Assembly: GCA_964634815.1 (NCBI GenBank)
Contig: CAZWMD010000003.1
Coordinates: 72,008-136,007 of the forward strand
Direction: 5' to 3'
DNA: 64,000 nt
Origin: JALZVT01 sp964634815
GTDB taxonomy: Bacteria; Pseudomonadota; Gammaproteobacteria; Pseudomonadales; Azotimanducaceae
Below, piece after piece: positions 27,131 through 36,224 of this stretch. The position numbers and the translations under genes were made by a program. Numbering within the stretch: position 1 is the stretch's first letter; each line of letters opens with the position of its first letter. The notes below the pieces were generated by a model, which was given only the letters and a program-made list of their open reading frames with translations, searched no databases and was not told where the DNA came from.

Positions 27131-27937
27131 CTATCGGGCAGGCATGAGCTCTTCGTTAACGTCGTAGCCGGCGTCAGGCGGAATACACAGGTAGCGATCG
27201 TCGCCGCGTTTTTCAACCCAGGGTGTGACAGGTACCGGGGTTTCTGCTCGGCAAGCGTTTAGTGCGGCTGATACGCTGTCGAACTTGGCCAGTTTCTCGA
27301 TGTTGCGCAGGGTTGGGAAAATAATTGTTCGTGTGCCGGCTTCTGCTTCGGCGAGCGCCGTGCTGGGTTTGATCCAAACAGAATCGACCGACTCATGGCC
27401 GTCATGCAGAGCTAGATGATCTTCGGGTGCTGCCGTTGCGTAGAAGTGAGTGTCAAACCGCTTAGGCATCATGTCTGGAGTGATCCAGTGGGCGAAGTGC
27501 CCCAGTTCGCCGCATTGCAAGCGCAGGCCTTTGTCGCGCAACAGCTGGGCGAACGTCATCTCGTGATCAACGATGGGTTGGCGATAGCGTTGTAGCGAGG
27601 CAAGCGTCACGCCGTCGATCGTTTTGTCTGTGTCTAGATCGCGCGCCAGCAAAATGCCACATTCTTCAAAGGTCTCGCGCAGGGCAGAGACCTGGGCGGC
27701 AAACAGTTTGTCGTCGTCGTGGCCATTGTCTGCAAGCTCTCGAAGCTCGGCGTCAAAATCTTGCGGGTCTGCCTTGCCGCCGGGAAACACCAGGGCGCCT
27801 GAGGCAAAATCGATCTGGTGATGGCGCACAACCATAAACACCTCGAGACCTTCGGCACCATCACGCAGTAACAATACGGTAGAGGCCGGTACGATTGGTG
27901 CAGCCTCTTTTTTCGACGTAGGGTCTTTATCAGTCAT
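27131..27937 (-). CDS. Nudix hydrolase with split Nudix box (NUDT19/CoA-pyrophosphatase-like)
   Basis: 268 aa. The Nudix box is present but stretched: FPGGK near residue 52 is separated from RETFEECGI near 93 by an insertion of about 25 residues containing DAELRELADNG. Such an insertion is known in the NUDT19 group of CoA and acyl-CoA diphosphatases. Its position among CoA-using enzymes fits hydrolysis of CoA esters, but the substrate is inferred. It has no signal peptide or membrane segment. It is 30 bp from the hydratase and 24 bp from the LLM gene, all on the minus strand, so one transcript is likely. Confidence 0.82.
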   Translation of the reverse strand: MTDKDPTSKKEAAPIVPASTVLLLRDGAEGLEVFMVVRHHQIDFASGALVFPGGKADPQDFDAELRELADNGHDDDKLFAAQVSALRETFEECGILLARDLDTDKTIDGVTLASLQRYRQPIVDHEMTFAQLLRDKGLRLQCGELGHFAHWITPDMMPKRFDTHFYATAAPEDHLALHDGHESVDSVWIKPSTALAEAEAGTRTIIFPTLRNIEKLAKFDSVSAALNACRAETPVPVTPWVEKRGDDRYLCIPPDAGYDVNEELMPAR

Positions 27938-27961
27938 GTGGGATGTCCAGTTTCTGGCAGC

Positions 27962-28861
27962 CTAGCTGCGGCCGGCAACTTTGGTAATGAAGGTGTCCAG
28001 CGTTTCAAGCTTCTGTGGCATAGGCCCAAGTGTGAAGTCGGGAACAATCAGTTCATCAACGCCTATCTGTTCGTACTCTTTGATGATTTCTGCAACTTCG
28101 TCAACGCTACCGATGATGGTGGCCATATCCATGGGGGTGGCTTTCATTTTGTCGATGAAGGCCTTGTCGTCGTTCATAAACAGCAGGGCCACCGCGGTAC
28201 GGTGAATCTCTTTAGGATCGCGTTTGAACGTGGCGCAGTGCTTATCCAATACGCTCATTTTGTGCTTGAGCGTATCGACGGTGCCCCAGACGTTCCAGCT
28301 GTCAGCGTGTTGAGCGGTAATTTTCAGAGTGACCTTTTCGCCGCCGCCACCAATGAGCAGGGGTAGAGTGGATTGCAGCGGTTTGGGTTCGAGGCTTGCG
28401 TTATCGAGCTGATAGTACTGACCTGAGAAATTTGCCTTGGTTTGAGTGTAGAGCGCCTTGATCACATGACAGGCTTCGTCCAGCCGTGCCAGACGCTCTT
28501 TAACGGTGTAGAAGGGAATGCCGTATTGCTGGTGCTCGTTTTCCTGCCAGCCTGCGCCCAGACCAAGAATCGCTCGACCGCCGGAGATGTGATCAAGGGT
28601 CGCTGCCATCTTGGCCAGCACGGCCGGGTGACGGTAGGTGTTGCCTGCAACCAGGGTACCCATGCTCAGGCGTGGCACCTGGGCAGCTAACGCTGACAGG
28701 GTAATCCAGGCCTCCGGCCAGGGTGCGCTGGTGTCTTCTGCATTGGGCATAAAGTGGTCGGCGTACCAGATGCCGTCCCATCCCGTTCGTTCGACGTGCT
28801 GTGCAAGCTCAAGCACATCAGCGTAAGGCTGACTTGGATTAGGCCAAAAACTGAATTTCAT
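27962..28861 (-). CDS. LLM-class (luciferase-like) flavin/F420-dependent oxidoreductase
   Basis: 299 aa TIM-barrel protein of the bacterial luciferase superfamily: N-terminal KFSFWPNP, then GWDGIWYADHFMPN, SMGTLVAGNTYRHPAVLAKMAATLDHISGGRAILGLGAGW, and LLIGGGGEKVTLKITAQHADSWN. The family uses FMNH2 or F420; which one is used here cannot be seen, and F420 genes are not in the window. The start has GGGGAG about 7 nt upstream. First gene of the leftward LLM-Nudix-hydratase set and divergent from the GNAT gene. Confidence 0.87.
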   Translation of the reverse strand: MKFSFWPNPSQPYADVLELAQHVERTGWDGIWYADHFMPNAEDTSAPWPEAWITLSALAAQVPRLSMGTLVAGNTYRHPAVLAKMAATLDHISGGRAILGLGAGWQENEHQQYGIPFYTVKERLARLDEACHVIKALYTQTKANFSGQYYQLDNASLEPKPLQSTLPLLIGGGGEKVTLKITAQHADSWNVWGTVDTLKHKMSVLDKHCATFKRDPKEIHRTAVALLFMNDDKAFIDKMKATPMDMATIIGSVDEVAEIIKEYEQIGVDELIVPDFTLGPMPQKLETLDTFITKVAGRS

Positions 28862-28882
28862 AGATCACTCCCCTTGGCCAAG

Positions 28883-29470
28883 ATGTTCGCTTATACCAGT
28901 GCCTATGGCAAACTTTGGCCCGTGCTAGCCACCCGTACATGCGTTCTTACCCCCTTCGATGAATCCGATACGGAGGATTTGCTGGCGTTTTTTCGAGACC
29001 CGCAGGTAAGGAAGTATCTGTGGGATGACCTGGAGATCGACCGGGCGACTGTGGTGTCGGTAGTGCAGGCAAGTCTGAGTGAGTTTGCTGCGGGCCGTTG
29101 CGGTATGTTTTGTCTGCGTCTGGCGGAGACTGCGCAGAGGGTTCAGCCCACCATTATTGGCTTTTGTGGCTTGCGACCGGCCGACTATGCGCCCGGCGCT
29201 GCTGAGCTTCTTTATGGGTTGTTGCCGGAATATTGGGGGCGCGGCTTCGCCACCGATGCGGCCGAGGTAGTACTGCGTCATGCTGCAACAGCAACCGGCC
29301 TCAGGCGTTTTGTGGCGGCAACCGATGCACCCAATCGGGCATCTGCTTTAGTGCTTGAGCGGCTTGGGATGCACTTTGAGCACAAGGGCAATCTGCATGG
29401 ATTGGCTACCCTGTTTTATTCTCTACCGGATGAGTTGTTTCAATCGCGCTATGGCGCGCAGGTCAATTGA
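28883..29470 (+). CDS. GNAT-family N-acetyltransferase (RimJ/RimL-like)
   Basis: 195 aa. It shows the acetyl-CoA-binding region LLPEYWGRGFATDAAEVVLRHA (motif A) and the motif B end APNRASALVLERLGMHFEHKG, typical of RimJ/RimL-type GNATs that acetylate protein N-termini or small amines. ATG 28883 is chosen; GTG 28922 is a possible later start. The longer frame begins inside the divergent LLM gene and is not credible. It overlaps the next gene (TGATG). Confidence 0.85.
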   Translation: MFAYTSAYGKLWPVLATRTCVLTPFDESDTEDLLAFFRDPQVRKYLWDDLEIDRATVVSVVQASLSEFAAGRCGMFCLRLAETAQRVQPTIIGFCGLRPADYAPGAAELLYGLLPEYWGRGFATDAAEVVLRHAATATGLRRFVAATDAPNRASALVLERLGMHFEHKGNLHGLATLFYSLPDELFQSRYGAQVN

Positions 29471-29781
29471 TGAGCTGGGACACATCACTTCCGCCCGTTC
29501 CGGTGTTGCTCATGGTGCTTGAGTTTCATCTGCATGGTTGCACTTCACTGAAAGAAAAGCGGGCCCGGCTGGGTGGGCTGCGTCAGCGCTTTGGTAAGGG
29601 TACGGGTGTTGCGGTATGTGAATCTGATTATCAAAACAGTCACCACCGGGCCCAGTGGAGTTTTGTTGCGACGGCTTCCGCGTTAGCCAACGCGCAGCAG
29701 ACCTTGCAGAGCATTGAAGACTATGCGGCACAGTTTCTGGATGCCGAACTGGTTTCCGCTCGTTCCTTTGAGTTGAATTAG
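29470..29781 (+). CDS. DUF503 (YlxP-like) protein
   Basis: 103 aa from ATG 29470. It matches the DUF503 pattern: MVLEFHLHGCTSLKEKRARLGGLRQRF, later VAVCESDYQNSHHRAQWSFVA and a C-terminal SIEDYAAQFLDAEL. The biochemical role of the family is unknown. Its start overlaps the GNAT stop and its TAG directly touches the next gene's GTG, so it is translationally linked on both sides. Confidence 0.8.
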   Translation: MSWDTSLPPVPVLLMVLEFHLHGCTSLKEKRARLGGLRQRFGKGTGVAVCESDYQNSHHRAQWSFVATASALANAQQTLQSIEDYAAQFLDAELVSARSFELN

Positions 29782-30843
29782 GTGCCTGGGTTTGAGTGTC
29801 GCTTGGGGTTCAATGCCTTTCTGTGTCTCATAGGCGTGCTTGTTGGTGCTGCCGGGTGCACACCCGATTCTGATCCGGGTCAGCTGTATTTGCAGCGTTT
29901 AGCCGGTACGCTGGACCAATCCTATGAGATCCGGGAAAGCTCATTGCCGGCGTTTCCTTTGGGGGAGACGTTGCGCATTGAACGGGCCACAACCAGGCTT
30001 GCCATAGTGGATGTTCTTGAAGTGCATCGCTGTGATCTTGGGGCTCTGGTTGCAGGCCGCAACGGTGGGCTGGGGCGGGTGCAAACCGCAAGTCAGAGAT
30101 ACCTTTACGACCGCGCGCTGGTCCGCGGACTGGGTGCCTGTGACGCACCGGGTGATGCACTGCAGGCGATACTGCAACAGCGTCGTGCAGAGCTGCCGAT
30201 CTCTCTGTTTAATGCGCTGTTCTCGGGTGACGAGTGGCATGACTTTGTCACTCCGGGTGTCGTGCCGCCAGCCACATCCGTGGATTCCGGGCAGTTAACC
30301 CGGGTGTTGTCCAGGCTATTAACGATGGCTCGCCAACCTGTGGTGCAACCGCTGGTGGCCGCAGAATTTGAAGGCTTGCTTGCGCAGTTGCGATTTAGTC
30401 GGGCGCTGGGTGAACAGCGTCGACGCTGGCGCGAGCAAGCCCAGGTGTTAGTGACAGCTACACAGATGCTCACGCAGGCGAAGATCACCAACCCGGGGTG
30501 TCGCACCGGAACGCCAACAGAGGCGGGGCGCCACCGCATGAATGTGTTTCAAACCTTCTATGTTGAGGGGGTGCAAGAGGGGCTTGCCCGCGAGGCGCAG
30601 CCCGATCGTGGTTGGCTTAAGCTGCTTCAGGAATTGCTCGATACCCTTATACAGCCGGTTATCCACGAGCCCGCGGCGCAGCAGGTGGCGGCCTGGCATG
30701 AGCGCGTGCTGGGCAGCTCAACCGATCAGGAGTATGGTCGTTGGCAGATGGCGCTGGCGGAGCATACCCGGGCCTGGCAATGGCAGTTGCGCGCCTGCGG
30801 CCTGTTACCCGGCAACAGAACTGGCAACAGAACAAGAAGTTAG
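29782..30843 (+). CDS. DUF3080-like lipoprotein
   Basis: 353 aa starting at GTG 29782, immediately after the previous stop. A lipoprotein signal ends with the lipobox VGAAGC (lipidated C26), and the residues after it (TPDSD) suggest export to the envelope. The mature protein is mostly helical, with SSLPAFPLGETLRIERATTRLAIVDVLEVHRCDLGALV resembling the DUF3080 family of marine gammaproteobacteria. Function unknown. It is the central member of a compact plus-strand run of poorly known genes. Confidence 0.7.
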   Translation: MPGFECRLGFNAFLCLIGVLVGAAGCTPDSDPGQLYLQRLAGTLDQSYEIRESSLPAFPLGETLRIERATTRLAIVDVLEVHRCDLGALVAGRNGGLGRVQTASQRYLYDRALVRGLGACDAPGDALQAILQQRRAELPISLFNALFSGDEWHDFVTPGVVPPATSVDSGQLTRVLSRLLTMARQPVVQPLVAAEFEGLLAQLRFSRALGEQRRRWREQAQVLVTATQMLTQAKITNPGCRTGTPTEAGRHRMNVFQTFYVEGVQEGLAREAQPDRGWLKLLQELLDTLIQPVIHEPAAQQVAAWHERVLGSSTDQEYGRWQMALAEHTRAWQWQLRACGLLPGNRTGNRTRS

Positions 30844-30888
30844 TGAGTAAAGCTTGCGCCGCACAGGTAGTTTTAAGAGCATAGACCG

Positions 30889-31287
30889 GTGAGTCAGTTA
30901 CTTCCTCTATTGTTGGTATTTGCCTGGTTTGGCATCGTGCTGTGGCGTCGCTCTGTGGGACAGCGCAGACGCTGGTTGCGACAGCTTGCGCTGCCTGGAA
31001 GTTGGCAGTGGGACTCTGGCGACAGTGTGCTTAGCCTGTCTGGCGAGCTGTCCAGTGGCAGCTTTCTGTTGCGCGAAAACGGCCAGCAATGTTCTGGTCG
31101 CTGGCGGCTGATTGGCCACAACCTCGAGCTTCATGCCACACGCGGCGATCTGACTCTCGGAGAAGACTCTCCCTATCTGTTTGATCTGCGACGCTTCGGC
31201 ACCGGCGCGCTGGGTCTTGATGGTATTGGTCGGGAGCGACGTGTGTATAACCGCAGCAACGAGAATGTGGTTCCGCTGCGTGGGTAA
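30889..31287 (+). CDS. Small membrane-anchored protein of unknown function
   Basis: 132 aa from GTG 30889. One N-terminal hydrophobic helix (LLPLLLVFAWFGIVLW) is followed by a basic patch (RRSVGQRRRWLRQ) on the likely cytoplasmic side and a beta-rich domain with repeated LSGELSSGSFLL/RWRLIG-type strands. I do not recognise the family. It overlaps the DUF815 gene by 8 bp, which suggests co-translation and perhaps a membrane partner for that ATPase (inference). Confidence 0.55.
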   Translation: MSQLLPLLLVFAWFGIVLWRRSVGQRRRWLRQLALPGSWQWDSGDSVLSLSGELSSGSFLLRENGQQCSGRWRLIGHNLELHATRGDLTLGEDSPYLFDLRRFGTGALGLDGIGRERRVYNRSNENVVPLRG

Positions 31288-32155
31288 AACTCTGCGTAGC
31301 CAACTCATTGATCTGAGTCATCGACTGTTGCACTGGTTGCCTAATGTCGATCGTGTTGACTGGTCTGTGTCTCCGGCTGCGATCTGGCGGCCGGGTCCGC
31401 TGGGCGGTGGATTTCGTAGTTCCGGTCAGATCGGCACGATCCGGCTGCGGGATCTGTTGGGCATTGACCGGCAAAAATCAAGCCTTGCGCAAAATACCAA
31501 GCAGTTTGTGGCCGGGCTTCCGGCCAACAATGCGCTGCTGTGGGGCGCCCGGGGAACGGGTAAGTCGTCGCTGATCCATGCGCTGCTTAACGAACATGTC
31601 GAAGAGGGGCTGCGTCTGGTTGAGATCGACAAGCAGCAGCTCAGTGACTTGCCGGAGTTACTGCGTTATCTGGTCGACGAACCTTATCGCTTTGTGTTGT
31701 TTTGTGATGACCTGTCGTTTGAACCAACCGATGCCAGCTACAAGGCCATCAAGAGCGCGCTGGACGGCTCTGTGTTTCGTACCGTTGATAATGTGGTGAT
31801 TTATGCCACCTCCAATCGCCGCCACCTGTTGCCTGAATCCATGACGGATAACCAGCAGGCCAGGATGGTTGACGATGAGCTGCATCCAGGGGAGGCGGTG
31901 GAAGAGAAGATCTCGCTGTCGGATCGCTTTGGTCTCTGGTTGAGCTTCTACCCGTTTTCTCAAGACGCATACCTCGATGTTGCCCGCCACTGGGTGAGCG
32001 AGATTGCGCGACAACATGGTGACTCATCGAGTGCTACGGCCTGGAACGATCAGACCCGGGCTGAAGCCCTGCGCTGGGCTCTGGCTCGTGGTGTACGTAG
32101 TGGCCGAACGGCCCAGCATTTCGCCCGGGACTGGGTCGGGCGGCAGCTTTCTTGA
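31280..32155 (+). CDS. DUF815-family AAA-type ATPase
   Basis: About 291 aa. The Walker A is GARGTGKSS (about 89-97), the Walker B-like strand FVLFCDDLSFE (near 135), and a sensor-like IYATSNRRHLLPE follows, the characteristic DUF815 signature. The C-terminus is ARGVRSGRTAQHFARDW. The family's role is unknown. Start GTG 31280 overlaps the previous gene's end; ATG 31265 is an in-frame alternative. Last gene of the run, 26 bp before the tRNA promoter. Confidence 0.82.
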   Translation: MGKTLRSQLIDLSHRLLHWLPNVDRVDWSVSPAAIWRPGPLGGGFRSSGQIGTIRLRDLLGIDRQKSSLAQNTKQFVAGLPANNALLWGARGTGKSSLIHALLNEHVEEGLRLVEIDKQQLSDLPELLRYLVDEPYRFVLFCDDLSFEPTDASYKAIKSALDGSVFRTVDNVVIYATSNRRHLLPESMTDNQQARMVDDELHPGEAVEEKISLSDRFGLWLSFYPFSQDAYLDVARHWVSEIARQHGDSSSATAWNDQTRAEALRWALARGVRSGRTAQHFARDWVGRQLS

Positions 32156-32181
32156 GGTCCAAAAGAACTGCCAAGTCTCCC

Positions 32182-32210
32182 TTGACTCGTCGATAGGGCG
32201 TCCCTAGAAT
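32182..32210 (+). promoter_or_regulatory. Promoter of tRNA-Glu
   Basis: TTGACT (32182-32187), an exact 17-bp spacer and TAGAAT (32205-32210) are followed by a GC-rich discriminator (CTCGCGC) of the kind typical of stringently controlled stable-RNA promoters. Transcription would begin about 10 nt before the tRNA. Confidence 0.75.
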
Positions 32211-32226
32211 CTCGCGCTCTTGTTAG

Positions 32227-32301
32227 TCCCCTTCGTCTAGAGGCCTAGGACTCCAGGTTTTCATCCTGGCAACAGGGGTTCGACTCCCCTAGGGGACGCC
32301 A
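32227..32301 (+). tRNA. tRNA-Glu (anticodon TTC)
   Basis: 75 nt including an encoded CCA. The acceptor stem is GTCCCC/GGGGAC with G73, the anticodon stem CCAGG/CCTGG, the loop TTTTCAT with anticodon TTC at 32261-32263, and the T arm GGGG-TTCGACT-CCCC. It is nearly identical to the Escherichia coli tRNA-Glu outside the anticodon arm. It stands alone, without rRNA genes. Confidence 0.97.
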
Positions 32302-32328
32302 TCTTCCTGATTTCATTGCAAATCAAAC

Positions 32329-32350
32329 GGTTAGCGTCTGAATGCTAACC
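32329..32350 (+). terminator. Hairpin downstream of tRNA-Glu
   Basis: A perfect 7-bp stem, GGTTAGC/GCTAACC, with an 8-nt loop, 27 bp after the tRNA. No T-run follows, so termination by it alone is uncertain. Confidence 0.4.
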
Positions 32351-32556
32351 AGAATGACCTCCTGTTTCGCGCCTTTCCAGTCCTGCTTTACTGCCTTGAA
32401 ACGCCCTGAGTTGAATTCAGTTATTCTTCTGCGCTTGCCCAATTCGTTGCAACGATGTCGCCAAAGCGCGATCGGTAACCGTAATTTTGGGATACACAGT
32501 GAAGATGGAAAAGAAGCATTGTCTGATCTAGGTAACAGCCTGCAGCGCGACACCCT

Positions 32557-34893
32557 TTGAGCTCTCTGACCTCTGGCCACTGGGGAACCTATTCTGTTGA
32601 CAGCGCAGCCGATGGCCGGCTGATTTTGGGCGCCTTCCCTGAAGATCCCGAGCCATCACCCATAGGGCAGGGGCTGGCTGACGCCGTCTCCGACAAACTG
32701 CGTATTCGCCAGCCGATGGTTCGAGCCTCGTGGCTGCTTGCAAAGAACAAAGGCGGTGAGCAACGCTTGCAGCGCGGGCGCGATGCCTTTGTGCCGGTGA
32801 GCTGGTCTGATGCGTTTGAACTGGTGGGCCAGACGCTGTCCGAGGTCATCGAAACCCATGGTAACGAGGCGATCTTCGGGGGCTCTTACGGCTGGTCGAG
32901 TGCGGGCCGTTTTCATCATGCCCAGAGTCAATTGCATCGGTTTCTCAATTTGCTGGGCGGGTATACCTCGTCAGTAAACACCTACAGCAGTGGTGCCGCT
33001 GAAGTGATTGTTCCGCATGTTCTGGGTTACGACTATCGGACCTGCAACGACAATACGACCACCTGGAAGGTGTTGGCGGAGCACGCCCAGCTTATTGTTG
33101 TGTTTGGCGGCATGGCGGCAAAGAACGCTCAGGTCCACCCGGGTGGGTCGAGCCGACATCTGGCATCGAGCTGGTTGGCTCGCTGCGCAAAGAACGGTAC
33201 CGGGTTTGTGAACGTGTCTCCGTTGCGCTCAGATATGGCGGCGCATCTGAAGGCGCAATGGTTAGCGATCAGACCCAATAGTGATACAGCGTTGATGCTG
33301 GCTTTGGCGCACACGCTGGTGGTTGAGGCGCTTTATGACAAGGCGTTTGTGCAGCAGTGCTGCGTTGGGTTTGAAGAGGTGCGCGATTACCTGCTGGGGG
33401 TGAACGATGGCACGCCTAAATCGGCTGAGTGGGCGGCTGAACTCACCGATATCGATGCGGCAGAAATCCTTGATCTGGCTCGGCGGATGGCCAGCAAGCG
33501 CACGTTCATTACGCTTAGTCTTTCTGTGCAGCGTGGCGATCACGGAGAGCAAACTTATTGGGCGGGCATTACGCTGGCTGCGCTTCTTGGCGGTATTGGA
33601 TTGCCTGGTGGCGGCATTGGCTTTGGTTATGGCGCGCTGGGCGGTATAGGCAATGCCCGCAGTACGCTCAAGGGGCCGACCTTTCCACAATCATCGAACC
33701 CGGTTTCCAGCTTCATTCCTGTCGCACGCCTCACAGACATGCTGCTGCATCCGAATGAACCTTTTGACTATAACGGTGAACGGTTGAGCTACCCGGACAT
33801 CAAGCTCGTCTACTGGGCGGGCGGTAACCCCTTTCATCATCAACAGGATCTGGCGCGGCTTAGGCGGGCATGGTGCCAGCCGCATACCGTCATTGCCCAT
33901 GAGATCTGGTGGAATCCGCTCGCGCGGCATGCAGATATCCTTTTGCCTGCGACAACTGCTCTGGAGCGTAACGACATTGGGTTCAACAGCTCTGATGCCT
34001 ATATGGTCGCAATGAAGCAGGCCATCCAGCCGGTGGCTGAGGCCAGGAACGACTTTGATATTTTTGCGGGCATCGCGCAGGCACTTGGTTGTGCGTCTGA
34101 TTTCACGGAGCAATGTGATGAGATGCAGTGGCTGCGACGACTTTATGAGGACTATGCGCAGCGTAGTGGCGAGCAAACGCCCGACTTTGATGAATTCTGG
34201 GACACAGATTATCTGCACATCCCGCCCAGTGAGGCTGAGAAAGTTTTTTTGTCAGAGTTCCGGGCTGACCCCGCGAACAACCCGCTACCCACCCCCTCAG
34301 GCAAGATTGAACTGTATTCCGCAACCATTGCCGGGTTTGGTTATGACGATTGTCCAGGGCAGGCCAGTTGGCTGGAACCGCGGGAATGGCTCGGCAACGT
34401 AAACGGCAGCGTTAAGACACAGAATTATCCTTTGCACCTGTTGTCGAACCAACCGCAATATCGACTGCACAGTCAATTTGATCAGGGACCTTTAAGTCAG
34501 GAACATAAAGTGGCCGGGCGAGAGCCTGTGCTCATGCATCCGGGCGATGCCCTGAAGCGAGGTATTGAAGAGGGCATGTTGGTCCGGGTATACAATGATC
34601 GCGGCGCTTGTCTGGCGGGTGCGAAGCTTGCGACTGAAGTGCGTCCCGGGGTGGTGGTGATGGCGACGGGTGCGTGGTTTGATCCGGTCTACTCCGAGGG
34701 CAACCAAATCGAGCTGGAGCGGAGTGGTAATCCAAATATGATGACGCTGGACAAAGGAACCTCTCGTTTGGCTCAGGCCTCGAGTGCGCAAACCGCGCTG
34801 GTGGAGGTTGAGCGATACACTGGCGCGGCACCAGAGGTAGAAACCTATCAGCTTCCGAAAATCAGACCCTATGCGCAACAGGGTGATACCTAG
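32557..34893 (+). CDS. Molybdopterin oxidoreductase, BisC/TorA-type, cytosolic
   Basis: 778 aa of the DMSO-reductase family, sub-branch of biotin-sulfoxide, TMAO and S-oxide reductases. Key regions are GGSYGWSSAGRFHHAQSQLHRFLNLLGG (about 108-135), the serine-ligand region NTYSSGAAEVIVPHVLG, and the C-terminal pterin-binding HLLSNQPQYRLHSQFDQG. There is no N-terminal Fe-S motif and no twin-arginine signal, so it should stay in the cytoplasm like BisC. TTG 32557 is the only start compatible with the family N-terminus (HWGTYSVD...ILGAFPEDPEPSPIG); a Shine-Dalgarno is not evident. Its stop touches the ATG of the NupC-like gene. The physiological substrate is unknown; methionine sulfoxide or biotin sulfoxide are possible. 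Confidence 0.87.
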   Translation: MSSLTSGHWGTYSVDSAADGRLILGAFPEDPEPSPIGQGLADAVSDKLRIRQPMVRASWLLAKNKGGEQRLQRGRDAFVPVSWSDAFELVGQTLSEVIETHGNEAIFGGSYGWSSAGRFHHAQSQLHRFLNLLGGYTSSVNTYSSGAAEVIVPHVLGYDYRTCNDNTTTWKVLAEHAQLIVVFGGMAAKNAQVHPGGSSRHLASSWLARCAKNGTGFVNVSPLRSDMAAHLKAQWLAIRPNSDTALMLALAHTLVVEALYDKAFVQQCCVGFEEVRDYLLGVNDGTPKSAEWAAELTDIDAAEILDLARRMASKRTFITLSLSVQRGDHGEQTYWAGITLAALLGGIGLPGGGIGFGYGALGGIGNARSTLKGPTFPQSSNPVSSFIPVARLTDMLLHPNEPFDYNGERLSYPDIKLVYWAGGNPFHHQQDLARLRRAWCQPHTVIAHEIWWNPLARHADILLPATTALERNDIGFNSSDAYMVAMKQAIQPVAEARNDFDIFAGIAQALGCASDFTEQCDEMQWLRRLYEDYAQRSGEQTPDFDEFWDTDYLHIPPSEAEKVFLSEFRADPANNPLPTPSGKIELYSATIAGFGYDDCPGQASWLEPREWLGNVNGSVKTQNYPLHLLSNQPQYRLHSQFDQGPLSQEHKVAGREPVLMHPGDALKRGIEEGMLVRVYNDRGACLAGAKLATEVRPGVVVMATGAWFDPVYSEGNQIELERSGNPNMMTLDKGTSRLAQASSAQTALVEVERYTGAAPEVETYQLPKIRPYAQQGDT

Positions 34894-36035
34894 ATGAGCA
34901 TGTTCCAGGGAATACTGGGCCTTGGTGCCTTCATTGCACTCGCGTGGTTATTGTCGGAAAACCGGCGCGCCATATCCTGGCGCATTGTGGTGGTTGGTCT
35001 GGTCTCGCAGTTTGTGTTTGCGGCGCTGGTGACCAATATTGAATTTGTGCGTGACGGGTTGCGTGTGCTGAGTGACGGTGTGGCAGCGGTCAGTGCGGCC
35101 ACTACAGAGGGCTCGATGTTTGTGTTTGGCTATCTGGGTGGTGGTCCTAGCCCGTTCGAGGTTGTGGAGGGGCGTTCCACCTTTATATTGTCGCTCAATT
35201 CGTTTCCACTGATCCTGGTGATTGGTGCGTTGTCTGCGCTGTTGTGGCACTGGCGCATATTGATTTATATGGTCAGAGGGGCAGCGATTGTTATGCAGCG
35301 CAGCTTCGGTGTGGGTGGTGCTGTTGGGGTATCTTCCGCCGCTAATCTCTTCATGGGTATGAGCGAGGCGCCGCTGTTGGTCCGGCCCTATCTGCCAACC
35401 CTCACCCGTAGCGAGTTGCTGGTGATGATGGCCGGGGGGATGGGGACAATTGCGGGCTCCATGATGGTGCTCTACGGAAGCATTCTGGAGCCCTATGTAC
35501 CTAATGCGTTTGGCCACCTCCTTGCAGCGTCGGTGATCAACATACCGGCGGCCATCTTGCTTGCCAAAATTATGGTACCTGGCGATCCGGTTGCCAGTGA
35601 TCAGGTTGCTGCGATTGAGCTTAAGAGCGAATACGCCAGCAGTCTCGATGCGATTTCGACCGGCACCATCGTGTCCATCAAGCTGTTGGCTTATGTTATC
35701 GCCCTGTTATTGGTGTTCACCGCGCTGATCAGCTTGCTGGATGTCATTCTTGGTAACCTGCCCGATGTGCAAGGCAGTGCGATGTCGCTTGCACGAATAT
35801 TCGGTTGGCTGTTTGCCCCCGTTGCCTGGCTGCTGGGCATACCCTGGTCCGAAGCAACCGCCGCCGGTGCGATCCTGGGCACCAAAATTGCCATCACAGA
35901 AATGATGGCTTATCTGAACATGATGGCGCTGCCCGAAGGCACTCTCAGCTCGCGCAGTACGCTCATCATGACGTATGCCCTGTCCAGCTTCGCAAACCTG
36001 CCAAGCCTCGCCATACTAATCGGCGCCCTCAACGC
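34894..36035 (+). CDS. NupC-type concentrative nucleoside transporter, 3' end lost in an assembly gap
   Basis: About 380 residues are visible before the N gap; the family is about 400-420 aa, so roughly 30-40 C-terminal residues are missing. Three N-terminal helices are followed by the conserved gate domain GVGGAVGVSSAANLFMGMSEAPLLVRPYL and the second family motif GTKIAITEMMAYLNM, then SSFANLPSLAILIGALN. These proteins import nucleosides with Na+ or H+. The residues read after the gap do not resemble NupC and are ignored. It starts one base after the molybdoenzyme stop, so the two are probably co-expressed. Confidence 0.88.
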
Positions 36036-36135
36036 NNNNNNNNNNNNNNNNNNNNNNNNNNNNNNNNNNNNNNNNNNNNNNNNNNNNNNNNNNNNNNNNN
36101 NNNNNNNNNNNNNNNNNNNNNNNNNNNNNNNNNNN
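36036..36135. other. Assembly gap of 100 N between the NupC-like gene and the RAYT
   Basis: A run of exactly 100 N of unknown true length. It hides the end of the transporter gene and probably any left-hand repeat next to the transposase. Confidence 0.99.
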
Positions 36136-36224
36136 AGGGTGCACATAGATGACCAACAACAACCTACAGATCAGGGCGTTAAAAACCTATTTCAACCAGT
36201 TTGAGATCGATCTAGATTCTCAGC

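Noticed and set aside
32342..32560. 72-residue frame between tRNA-Glu and the molybdoenzyme
   Set aside because: It has no ribosome site and no domain, and begins inside the loop/stem of the hairpin at 32329-32350.
36136..36204. C-terminal tail of the NupC-like protein after the N gap
   Set aside because: The residues are hydrophilic and Gln-rich, unlike any NupC C-terminus; the gap length is arbitrary, so the frame is meaningless.
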